Of a stretch of 64,000 nt of DNA, positions 1 to 12,100 are shown in pieces. Source of the stretch: Mugil cephalus (taxonomy: Eukaryota > Chordata > Actinopteri > Mugiliformes > Mugilidae); contig NC_061782.1 in NCBI RefSeq assembly GCF_022458985.1, forward strand, positions 12,913,672 to 12,977,671. The letters run 5' to 3'. The position numbers were made by a program, and so were the translations under genes. Under the pieces are notes generated by a model that did not search any database, was not told where the DNA came from, and worked only from the letters and a program-made list of their open reading frames with translations. Positions within the stretch are counted from its first letter, which is position 1, and each line of letters begins with the position of its first letter.

Positions 1-414
1 CAATCAACATATGCGACACGAGAGCAATCAATAGAGTAACTATTAAGATGTGGTATGTCTGGTTAGGACTGTGCTAAGCTAATCTAAAAGAATGCAATCA
101 AGGAACATTAGCTGTAGATTTTCCATTTCTGTAAAAGGTGGAGGCCAGTACATCTACATCAGTCTATGACTACGTGTTAGGCTTGTCTTAGGTATGCTTT
201 ATAATCTATAGAACCCTGATATACAATACAACATGATCCATGCAGCTAAATAATCAATTAACTGTGTGTTCTATAAAATCTGATTTCTCTTTAAAATGTA
301 TTTCTATTTGATTTGTGTGTAACTATGTCTCTGAGATCTACAGGAGGTGGGGATCACAGACTTTATGCTATGACTACATAAGAGTGAGGTCCTCATGGTT
401 CCGCTCATACATAC
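1..414 (-). other. oga: oga intron (partial)
   Basis: This follows the donor GTATGT of the last visible oga exon. It is AT-rich intron sequence with no open frame resembling the missing C-terminal oga exons. Nothing else was recognised. Confidence 0.8.
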
Positions 415-3400
415 CTAGCCACTGGACAAAAGACTTGACCATTGAAAGGATGCTCTTGATGTCCCAGATGTAAGGGTAGAGGTCGTACAGGATGGTGCGG
501 TTGGCTGTATTTGACAGCCGTGTGAACATCTGGATGACTGAGCAGCACATCTCCTCAAACTTCTCTGCTCTCAGTTGCCATTCTGCCACCTGAGCCACAG
601 AGGTTGGAGAAAAGGACAAATAATGGTGAAACGGGAAAGCGAGGGTGTAACAAGCCATCTGTATACGTAAAAACATAAGAGCATGTGTGTTATGACGTCA
701 CACGTGGCCTTTTAAATCAAACGGTCCATTATGGAGTTAATATGGCTTCATCCATTTTACTAATTACATCTGTGAATTCTGTCTAAAAGTCAAGAAAAGG
801 GAAGATGGTTTAAAACGAACGACGTAGTTAACGCAAATAAGCAGAACACAAGGGCATGTGGAGCAAGCAAGCTCCATTTGATATCATAACTACACCACCC
901 AATGGGCAGTGTGGGTAGTACACATCCACCATTTTGTTTTCAGCACCATCACCAGCAAGTTTAGTCAATAATGAACAGTCATTTTCTCAGACAGACCTCT
1001 TTTCAATAACTCACTGAGTGAATTAACCCACCTTTTCACTTTCCTTCCTCTTGCAGTTAACGCTGACCACGCTGCTGTTGGCCCTCAGCCAGTTGAACTC
1101 CTTCAGCATTTGAACGGCCTTGGGTCCGTGCTCGTAAGGCAGATAGAAGAGCTCTGCCAGCATGCACAGGTCCTCAAGTGTGAGGGGCTCTGCTGTAAAC
1201 AGCGGTTTCTCGTTGGGTCCAGGTACAAACACCTCCTGAGGACACAGACCGGCACAAATGTGACTTAAGAGGAAATTCGATTTCGGTTTTGCCTTCAGTT
1301 GCAGATATAAAGGAAAAAAAGTCAAACTCACAAATGCCTGTGGCACCTGTTTGAGCTGATCGTCTGTCTGCATTGGTGCAATGTCGCTCCCAGAGTCCTC
1401 CTGAATCGACTCTTCAAGGGACTTGGACTCTGCCAGACTCTCTTTATCTGTATCCATAGGTTTCAGGTCCTCGGCCATTTTGTCAGCTAAGATAGGACCA
1501 ATGTGCTTCTCTTCGAGATCAGCTGCTACTTCTGGTACAGACTCATCCTGCTTCTCAACCACCATCTCCATGGGCTCCTCATCAGAATCCTTCTTTTCTA
1601 CCTCCACCTGCACAGACACAGAACATAAATACTCCAAGAACCACTTACACATACTCCTCTCTTCAACAAACAAACCAAATCATACCAAGGTTCTAGCCTG
1701 GATTAAACACATTAACACACATCTTTATTTCTAAAGGAGCAGGAAGTACTCGTTTGGCCTATTCAGATACTACAACTGTGCCCTATAGAAACGATAAACT
1801 CACCTCCTCTACCTCCTCGGGTCTTTTTACCAAGGGGAGTGACAGAGGGTCCAGACAGAGAGGAGGCATTGCTGGAGACATGATGGGCTGCTGGAACACG
1901 GTTGTGACTGTTGTCGATGAACAAAGTGATGGAGCAGCCATGGATGACACGTCTATGGCCGTGCTCTTGGCACCACTCTGAGGCACCTGTCGGCCTGAAA
2001 GAACAGAGTCTAATTGCATTGTGTTCTTCATTTTTACAATAAATAAAAATCCTATAAACTCTACTAACGTGGAGATAGGATTATAATATTGCTGATGCTC
2101 TTACTGTTGTATTGGTGAGGCACACCAAATTCTCCCAGCCACTCAGTGAGAGCCAGTCTGAGAGCTAGCTGTGGGCTGTATAGCATGTCTGTCTCCAGTT
2201 CTTCATCACTGCCCTCATTCTCTAACTTGATTTGGATGGACACAGTACTGTCCTCACCATCAGCTAAAGTGGAAGATGAAGAAATGCATTGAGAAAAACA
2301 CAGAGATGAATGACTTGTGTTAAGGCTTAACCTGAGCATATTCTCATACAGAATGACTGCATTCTATTAATATCAGCACACAGATTAGTACTTTTGATCT
2401 CATACTTACTCATGACCACGTCCTTCCGCACCCCATTCATATTAGACTTGTACCAGGTCGCCAGAGTGTGGATCGCTACGAAGTTTGATTCAAACTCGCA
2501 GTTAGGGTTGGTGAGGACTCCCTTCAGTCTTGGGATGAGCTCTGTGGAGCGTCCCTTGTATGGGCCCAAGAAAAGCCTCTTCTGGTCATAATCATTGGCG
2601 TGAATATTGTCCCAGATTACAGGGGCTCTCCTTAGGATCTTTGACACCTCTTCAATAGACTCCACCGTGATATCTTTGGATACCACTTTGGGTCCTGCAG
2701 AAAAGACAACATCAATAATAATTTAATCTATTTCTTTGATATTACTGGACAATTTGTGTTGGTCATTTGACAGGAAGTAGTTGGACTCGCCTGTCCATAG
2801 GACGTCAATGCCAGGCAGTAGCTTCTCTCCTACGGTGTGGAGGTAGGGGGACTGAGGGACATTTGGGTAGCAGAATGTTCCACAGTACTCTGCATTTCAA
2901 GACAAGAAAACAAAAGAATAAATAAATAATATCGAATAACTGTGTAAAATGTGCACATAATTCAGCTACAGACGTGAAGTACCTGTTGGGCAGAAGAGGA
3001 AGGTTTCGGGCTCTCCCAGATACTGGTAAATTTCGTTGGTAATGGAAACCTGAGCGTGTGCAAATGAGCTGAACACTTCTTTATCAGCAGGGCACATGTT
3101 GTGGTCGATATCATCAAAAAGTAAGGCAAATGACTTGCAGCCAAAGTGAGTAACCTTGAGGGGAAAAGAGAATGGGATTAGAAGTTATACACATGAAAAC
3201 AAGGTGATTGAAGATGTGCAACACAGTGGTCATACAGTTACACAGAATGCTGCAATACCTGATCAAGTTTCCTCTTAAGTGCAGTGACCTCTTTCTGATT
3301 GGAGAAGGTGATGTCCAGTCCGGGGGAAATGGCATAAATGAACTCTATACCGTGCTCCTTAGCAGCACCGATTAAAGTCATGAGTTGCTCTATGAAACAG

Positions 3401-4333
3401 ATGGGAAGACAGTTCTCTCAATACCATCCTACAAAATGGTACCTAAAACATGCAGGGTGTTCTTTCATTTGAAGGAATATTTATTTCCCTTGCCCCAAGA
3501 CAGACAATGCCAAGATCTGTTAGTGAATAGTCACCTGCTTCTTCCACTGAATACAGCTCTCTCCAGAACATTCTGTGTTTGTAGTCGTCTTTGGGAGCAT
3601 AAAGGTACGTATTCAGTCCCCATTTCTGCTGCCTATGAAATCAAACAATGAACTCATTACCCTCAAATAATCTTGCTATAATGTTATTAATGCAAATGAT
3701 TAAAAAAAAAAAAACATTCACCGTACCTTCTGAACAGCTCTTTCCTTTGTTCCATTGTCCATGGCCGACCATAAAAGCCTGCATAAGAGAACAAAACATG
3801 CATTGAGCCGTTTGACGCCTGTAGCTACCTGTTTAACCCCAGGTGTGGGAGGGCCATTACATAGACATGCAGCCTGTGCTAAAACAAATGATCATTAAGT
3901 AGAGGACACTTAAGCACTATATTATGCCTATTTTCCATCCGGGCCTCAAAGACAAAGAACTCGTGACGCTAAAGAATGCAAAAATAATATTTACGTTACG
4001 CTCTAATTTATTGTCACCTCGATGTGCACATCCAACAACTGAATCACCATCGGACATCAGCTCCCCACAGAGCAGCATTACTGCAGCCTTTCGACGCCCC
4101 ACATCTGATTACATACAGCCCACAACTGGATCAAATATAATGTAATTATATAAAAATGAGACTTTACCTTCCACGACTCCGCTTATAAACTTCCTGTGGC
4201 CCGTTGGCTCGACTCCAATGACGGACTCCTCCACCAAGCCCGGGGCCTCCACACAAACCTCTCCGGAGACTGGGCTGGGGCTCGGTTCGCCATCCACTTG
4301 AGGAGACTCCAACGTTTTATCCTTTTGAACCAT
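415..4333 (-). CDS. oga: O-GlcNAcase (protein O-GlcNAc hydrolase, GH84), 5' twelve coding exons; 3' end outside window
   Basis: The enzyme removes O-GlcNAc from Ser/Thr of nuclear and cytosolic proteins. Coding exons on the minus strand, high to low: 4333-4168, 3778-3727, 3632-3535, 3389-3259, 3154-2983, 2889-2791, 2694-2410, 2263-2105, 1994-1804, 1607-1332, 1235-1032, 589-415. They join in phase to about 669 residues. The GH84 catalytic domain starts around residue 47 ([14 protein letters not shown]) and carries the catalytic Asp pair in [10 protein letters not shown], about residues 163-164. Further blocks identical or nearly identical to the human protein are [18 protein letters not shown], the acidic linker with PMDTDKES, and [10 protein letters not shown]. 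The human protein is about 916 residues, so the C-terminal acetyltransferase-like domain lies beyond position 1. The intron after exon 6 starts with GC instead of GT. Identification is secure; the exact edges are from splice signals. Confidence 0.96.
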
Positions 4334-4720
4334 TGTTCACAATCTCCCTCGGTGCAACGTCGACGATTTAAGACGAATCCCGACGGGATATATAAATGTA
4401 TACTGAAATGTAGTTTAGTAGGTCAACCAGCCAAGCCAAACCTACAGGAAATATATCGCGTCACTGTCTGACTAACGTTAGCTTGCCCACTGTACTGCCA
4501 AATCGGGTTTTACGAAAATGTATCGACTGCTTTCTCCGGATGTAATCGATATTTTGATCAGGTGATGCAAAACATCATCGATGTTAGTTAATACAAACAG
4601 AAAAACACGAAGCTGTCTCGTAGTACTCCGATCATTGTCTTTACGGTAGATTTAGCCTACTTTTCTTTTCGTCGGTTCTTCCTGTTTACACCAAGTGCGC
4701 ATGCTCCTGGGACCAGCTCA
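4334..4720 (-). promoter_or_regulatory. oga: oga 5'UTR and promoter region
   Basis: This is the sequence directly upstream of the oga start codon (ATG at 4333-4331). An NRF1-like palindrome TGCGCATGC lies at 4696-4704. No TATA box was recognised at a sensible distance. The transcription start is not defined by the sequence alone. Confidence 0.45.
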
Positions 4721-5745
4721 AACCAGTCAAAACTGGATCTGCGTGACAAAACACCGCAAAGATGTCAGAAAGGCAAAGAGATAGATAACATTTCCATGCG
4801 GCAGCGCTGATTATTAACCAACAGGTGTACGTTTTTTACGAAATTGTCCGGTTGGCATTAAGTAGCAATTGTTAATTAATCATTTTACGTTAAATGGCGC
4901 CATTCATGCCCGTGCAAAAACATTAAATCAAAGAATACGACTAAAAAACTATAATGAAAGCGTATTCTCCAAATTTATTTGAAATTTTTGAGAAAAACAA
5001 TATTGTTTAGTAAAAAAATAATTATTCAAGTGACTGGCTGCACGTGGTTGGCAAACTTCATAACTTTGCGTAGTTAAATTGTGATAACTCGCTCTTTTTC
5101 TATGGCCATGTTGAAGATCTCAACAGCCGTCACATATCTTGAGATTCCAGTCCATATTAGGAATGCAGCTAAGCTCCAACACCACTTTCAAACCAAGGCG
5201 CAGCTCATCTGTTTAGATCCAGGACTGTGTCCTCGTGTCAGCAAAATACAAGCTTTGTTCTACTTTACCAGGATTCATCCACTTTTATATTTCCCCCCCA
5301 TCATTTGTTTTGGCTTAATGTGCATTAGTAAATGAAAGACGGTCGCAGAAGACTCCTCACTCCATGATGTTATATGTTCAAAGCAGATATTTCAACTTGG
5401 ATAAAAAGATCAGCTGGTAATAATAAAGATGGCTATTGTATTAATGAGCATCAGGAAGAACAGGTGTGATTAGACTGCCAACAACTATATTCCATTTAAG
5501 TGAGCTTTCATGGGACTGAGCCACTGCTAATTAAGTTTTATATGTTACTAGGACCCTAAAACCAGAGCTGACTCGTACCATATTTTATTTGATAATTTAG
5601 ACAAGAGCTTTTCCTGTGGGAAAAATAAATAAAAATACAGAAAAACAGACTATAACGATTACCTCAATGACATTCAAAGAATATGCAACCAAAGGAAATA
5701 TGCACAGGGATGTTGGAATGAGAAAGAAAAGCAAAACACAATTTT
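4721..5745. other. intergenic gap between pprc1 3' end and oga promoter
   Basis: About 1 kb of AT-rich DNA. I see no gene here. The short open frames (for example 5081-5335) have no recognisable domain, codon bias or splice partners. Confidence 0.6.
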
Positions 5746-6139
5746 TATATTTTCACCCTTTTATTTAGGTTTTTTGTAGTACATTTAAATGCATTACATC
5801 CTCTCCCATCAGCAGTCAGGAAGTTCCAGTCCACTCTTTTTTTTAATCCCTTTAAAATGATTCTCTCTGCATATAATCCAAAGTCAATTTTACATTTAAA
5901 TAAACTTTTTAAAAAAATTATTTAATTTCACTTATTCCATTTTTTTGACTTCTTTTCCTACTTTCATTATAAATCTTCACTTCAATAGAAGGTGTTAGCT
6001 TGCAGAAACAAAACGAACAAAATAAAACAAACAAAAAAAAACTAATGCAACAACTAAATTGTAAAGACAGTGTTGCAGGTGAGGAGCCAGTCACTGGCTC
6101 TGAGGTAAGTGTCAGCCGTTCCCTGGTGCGGGCCTCCTG
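5745..6139 (-). other. pprc1: pprc1 3'UTR
   Basis: This lies downstream of the pprc1 stop codon (TAA, 6142-6140). Reading on the minus strand, a possible ATTAAA lies near 5921 and an AATAAA at 5765-5760; the second is the likelier poly(A) signal. The UTR is short and A/T-rich. Confidence 0.5.
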
Positions 6140-9100
6140 TTACCTCTTCAGATTCTGCTGGGCCTGCTTCAGTAAAGTGTCGAAGTCTAGTGCATGGTAC
6201 TTGCCTTTCGAAGGTAATGGATCATACTCTCTATTCGAATCTGGAGGACAAAGAAAGCATTGTATTAAAATAAAGGGGGTGGACAAAAAAAAACAAAACT
6301 GACTATCCCCAAAAGCATTGCTTCATATAAAGAAACATTTGTTGTAGCTGTCAATTTAAATCCACGCCTACCCAAGTCAGCATAGCTGGTCTTGCAAAAC
6401 TGTCTCCTTCCACCAAAACACAGATCAAATGGCATCTCATCGGGCTTGCGCAGTTTACTCCCATTCTCAATGGCGTTGAAAGCATCCTTGGTGTCGTAAT
6501 ATGTCACAAACCCGTAGTTGTCCCTGTGGCAGATAACCAGAGCATCAGCATGTGTTCTTTTCCACTTTGTCAAGAGCTCTAGAGGCAGTGGCAACAGGAT
6601 TTGTACAAAGTTTGGAGATGTAACTTGCTTTTAAAAGAGAAACCTGGGAGGGTTACCAGGAAGCTCCAGTTATGAACAAGTCTGAGTTTGCTTTTGCACT
6701 GTAGCTTGGCCTAAGAGGTCACAGACGAGACCAACAAGGTTCAAAGACAGTGCAGTACATCAATGCAGAAGTCATTTGTCACCAAACCAGACAAAAGAGA
6801 AAGGTGCGTGCATGTTTCATATTAGCCATTTATGCACCTACCCTTGTTCTCTAAAGTGCAGAGTACATTCTTCAATGTCGCCAAATAAAGAAAAGCGCTC
6901 CTTAAGCTCTTTTTGGGTCATCGTTCCCTGAATTCGACCAACGTAAACAACACGCCGCTCCTCCTGAGAGAGAAAGTAGTTCATCAGATCATTCATTGCA
7001 ACCCTGAGGCCTATTTTCCTTATAGAACTCTGTACTCAGAAGACGCTAACTTACAATGGCTTTCTCCTTGCGTCGCTTTACCTCCTCTGTGTTTGTCTTT
7101 GAAACGTATCCATTGCTGTGCCGATATGAAGGGCTGAGGATCAGAAGATGAAGCCTTTAGTCATTTAGTCAAGGCTTGTATTTGGAGTATACCATCACAC
7201 AGATGAGCACGATTCGTGTAGTTTACCTGTACAATCTTCTGTTTCTACTCCACTGTGCTTGTCTTTGAGGGGAATGAGACCTTGACCTGGAGCGACTCCA
7301 AGAGCCAGAACGAGAGGAGGAATACGAGTACCTCCTTCTCCTGGGAGGGGAGCGGGAAACGGAGGGAGAGGACCGAGAGGAAGAACGGGATGAGGAGCTG
7401 GAACTGCTCTGTGAGTTATGACGATACCTAGAAGCCAAGAAGAAGGAAGGCATGTGAAAACCAGAAAAAAATATCATCACAGAATTCTGTGTATAAATAC
7501 AGAGTCAACCGGAGGTTTCAATAGATGGACAAACCTTTTCTTTAGTGGAGAGCAAGACCCGGATCTAGATCGAGATCTAGAGGAATGAGAATCCGACTCT
7601 GAGCAGCTCGACATCGGACTGGGAGAACGATGGGATCTTCTTTTTCTAGACCGGCCTTCACGCGTCTCTTCCGGACTACATCTCGGGCTCGGTGTACGAG
7701 AAGAAGAACGCTGGCGGTAAGACCTCCTGCGTGGCCCTCTCCTCGGGCTCCCGTCTACATCAGTGTGCTCGTTCTCCTGCCAAGCGGGGGAAGCGTCCGG
7801 GGTCTCGAGAACAGAGGTTCCGCTCATCCCATCGTTTCTCCTTTGCTCGAGGGGCTGAGCTGGTGGATAATCTTGTGTTTTGGTTGAAACCACGGGATTT
7901 GCGGCTGGCTGGAGAGACGCTGCCGGGGTAAATGGGCGTGTTTGTGTAGTGGTTGTAGCAGCTTGTTGCTTGATGGGCTTGATAGTGATAAATGACTGCT
8001 GTTTGACATTCCAGCGCTTCCCTTGTTCGCCAGTGGCTTTGTTGGGAAGGCAGTAGTCATGATCCATGCATGCCAGCTCGGGATCTACAGCGGCGGCAGC
8101 AGGAGTGGGTTTACTGCGAGACCTGATGGAGGGCAGAGGGCGGGCTTCTATCTGGATGACCTTGCAGGGGCTCGACTTTGAGGCCTCGGACGCCTTGCTC
8201 TTTCCAAGCAGGGCAACAGGTGCCAGAGGTTTCCACATCTGGTGGGGAGGAGTGGCTGGAGGAGTCAGAGCTGACGAAGAGAAAAAGAATGTGAGCCACA
8301 ATTAAACCCAACATTCACAATCTCTGATCATCAGTATTTTGATTAGTATCCAGTGACCAAGCTGGTCAGAAGAGCAGAACAAAACATCTGTTTTCCACCT
8401 TTATGAATACAGAACTCAAGCCAAGGCATTGCCATTTGAACTTAATGGACTCATGTTGATGCCAACAAGCTGTATTACCTGCAGTACTTGAGAGGTCACT
8501 CGCTCTCACACGCTCCACCGCAGTTTTCTCTGGAACCAATTCAACACTGCAAGATAAGCACATGAACGTTAGTACAGCAGTGGCAAAGTGTAGCTCCCAC
8601 CTCAGCTGGTCTTCAGACTGAATCCAGGAACGACAGAGGCATCGGTGTCACCAGACAGCGGCTTGGTTTGCGGTAGGTCTTGGCATAAGGTGGACTTACG
8701 TCACCTCCACACATACACGCAGCAAACAGGTTTCACTCTCCTCTCTCTTTTCAGAGAAACCGCCAACCACTCACACAGAGCAGCTTGAAGGCTGTAGGGT
8801 AACTCACCTTGAGTTTCCTACAGCTGCTGCTCTACCAGAGACCTCCGGCACACATTGCTCCTCTTTGGCTGAAGGGAGAAGGAAGAAGGAAATACTGGCA
8901 TCATGACAGGGGTCAACAAAAGAGACGGGAGCACCAAACAAAGTAGACTGATGACTGAGTGGATGAAACTGTCTGTGCAGATGCACAAATGTATGCTGGA
9001 TAACATCAGATCACACCATAGCTTTAACAGAATATTAACAATAATCATGGTGCCATTACACACACACAGGCACTGACAGGAGTAACAGCACATAGTCCAG

Positions 9101-12100
9101 CCACTTGTCAAGAGGTGGGCCGGCCTTGTACATCCGCCCAAACAAAGACAGAAGGGCGACAGTTAAATGGATTTGCGGACGGGGCAGAATTCCAGCAGCT
9201 GAGCAGACAGCAGCACAAAACAGCTCCTCTGCCCCCCGTAGCACCCGTCTCTCTTAAAGGGGAACGTTTCAGTCAAGGGGGGGAATAAAAAAAAGTCCTG
9301 GCATTTTAAAACACAAGCGCCACACCATCTGATCACTGAACACATAAGCTTTACGTTCACGTGACCCACACCACGCGAGATTATCTCTGTTCCATAGGTC
9401 ACTTTTGTTGGACTGTTACTATAAAGTGTGTCAAAACATAATTAGTGTGTTACTCATCAAGCATTTGCAGCCCCTTCACGTCTTTCAACCGACTACGGTT
9501 TACTAAAGATAGAGCGGCAATGATGGGTGCTACTTTCTACTATTACGAAATCAGGAAAACTGACACCTTGACGGCATTTAGCTTGGTAACAACTATGTGA
9601 CACACTAAGCTACGGGCAAGACGTGGTGCCTCAAGTGTGGAGTGGAAAAAACATAGCTTCTGAGCAAGAGTAAACTGGATAATTATTAATTACCTTGGGT
9701 CTCCTCAAACTGCTCCAGCAAGCTGGTCAAATCTGCAGCTTCAATGCCTATAAAGAAAATTCATCAGGTCATTTCATATATTAACCAAAAAACTACACAT
9801 TACAAACTACTTAAATAGGGTAGACATCAGCCAACAACATCAGCCAACTACTTGAGCAGATAAAATACAAGCAATCTTCAATCTCGCCAAAAAGACGAGC
9901 GATTCCTGAATGAAACAACGGACAGTTCTGCTATCAGGCTCACCTATTTCACTGGTGAATGCCTCGATCAGCTCCTGTGTAGGACTCTTTGCTCTTTGGG
10001 GTTTCTCTTTAATTTCAAGCATAGCAGGTTTTGTCTGCGTACCACTGGATAAGGGTTTGGCGGACCTGGCATCAGGCACCTTTTGGTAAACAACAGTGGT
10101 CTTCTGGGGGACGCTGAGAACAGGCCCAGTAGCAGCAGCAGTAGCAACTTTGATCACATCTGTAGTGGTTTTAGTCTTAAGGCTCTCTACACACTTGGGG
10201 GATACAGGCTGAGCTTGGGGCACTCCTTTGACTTCATCCTTTCCGCCCGAAAGTGCACCAGCACATTTCCCAACTGGTGAAGTCATGAACTGAGCAGCAG
10301 GTTTTAAAGAAGGTGGAGATCCATAGCTCTGAGGTACACAAGCCACCGCAGGCTGAACAGGGGTGGGCTGATGTGGGGCTAAGTTCTTCACTGAACTGGG
10401 GGCGGGAGCAGCACTGGGCTTTTGGAGTTGTTTGGAAGGTTCAGGTGTTTGCTGGGGTTTAGGAACAGGGGTAGCAGCTGAAACTTTGTTGGACGCGGCA
10501 ACCATGTAGGATGGTGGTACCAGCAGTGCCTCGGGAGTGGGTGGTGCAGCAGGTCCCTTAGGCTGCCAGGCAGGTCGAACCTCCTCCACTTCCTTCTTCG
10601 CCACCTGAGGGATGGGACGACGAGGATCCCTAGGGCTGGGGTCGGGCAAGCAGGGAATAGGGGGGAGCTCTTTGGGAAGCTCTGGGAGGCTGGGCCACTT
10701 GGTGCTGTTGTCATCTAGTTTCTCCACCGGTGCGGGTTTTTTCTGCTGTCGGAGGCGCCTGTACTCCGCCAGACTGAGCGGTTTGGGTTTTGGCTCTGGG
10801 ACTGGCAGTGCCACAGGAGGGAGGGCCTCACTAACAGGCTGTGTCACCTGGGGAGTCGCAGCACTAGGAGCAGCCGCGGGGCTCTCGGGGGACTCCGGGG
10901 GAAGGAAAGCAGAAGGAGCTGCTGATGAGTCTTCTTGCTGGATGGGGGTCACCACCAGATGTTTAGGCATTTCTTGAGGCTGTTGGGGGCTCAGAGCTGT
11001 GGCTGAACAGCTCGGCTGACCCTTCACAGGGCTGGCACTTAACTTAACCGTGTCCTGTCTAGGTGGCAGGGATGGGGCAACATTCACAGTGATTTCAGGT
11101 GATAGTGTTGTAGCGGTGGTTTGTGTCCGAGTATGGCTTGGACCCATTTCCTTAGGTTTTGTTATGGTTAACGGTGGAGTCGCGGCAACAGGAACCTTTT
11201 TCTCTTTGTGTTTCTTCTCTTGTTTAAGTGACTTCTTTTCCATTTTTTTGGACGACTCTTGAGCCGGATTCCTTGCAGTGCCACTCCTGAGAACTCTTCT
11301 CTCTTCAGGCATAGGTTGACTCTGTTCTTTACACTTCTTTTTCTTTTTTCTTCTGGAGGGGCTTTTCTCTCTAATCTCTTCCTTCTGTCTCTTGATGATC
11401 ACTTCATCTTTTACATCTGAACATAGACCCGGTGTTGAAACTTTCACTGGAGCATCACTAACCACTACATCTTCTTCATCATCATCAACAACGATATGCT
11501 CTGAACTGTCAGAGGCTGCCTCTTCTGCTTCATCGGATGTTTTCTGTTCTGACGACAGCTCCTTGGGTGGCAGAGACACCGGGAGGTCCATGGCTGGGAT
11601 GGCCAGGATTGGTTCTCCATTTTCCCCCTGGTCCACAACTTCAAGTAATATGCCACCTTCTGGTAACATCTGTTCCCCCTCCTCATTCTCCACACTTATC
11701 GTCATACAGTATGGATGAATCTGCCTGACCAGGTCCCCCAGGCTAACTGAAACGCCATCTTCACCCTCTTGCTCAAAGGTGACAGGAAGCGGGAGGGTCA
11801 AATTTTCCCAGTCTAGCAGGTCACTGTCTGGACAGGAATCCTGCCCCACTGGGCTCAGAGTAAAGGAGCTATCTTCCTCTTCCTCCCCATCACTCCTCTG
11901 CAGCGAGTCTGCCAGCATCCGGGGGAGGCTCTGGGTACAGACAGGGAGATATATGTCCTGTCAAAATCTGACATCTATCTGCTGTATAAGTTTGTGTTTG
12001 TATGAGTGAGGAAATTTACCTTTCCAGTTGAAAAAGGTCTGGTGCTACATAGCGTGTCTTTCTCTTGAGGGGAACGGGACAAACACAGCAATCTCCTGAG

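Noticed and set aside
10612..10977. 121-codon plus-strand frame
   Set aside because: It lies antisense to the Pro-rich pprc1 exon 5, whose composition removes stops on the other strand.
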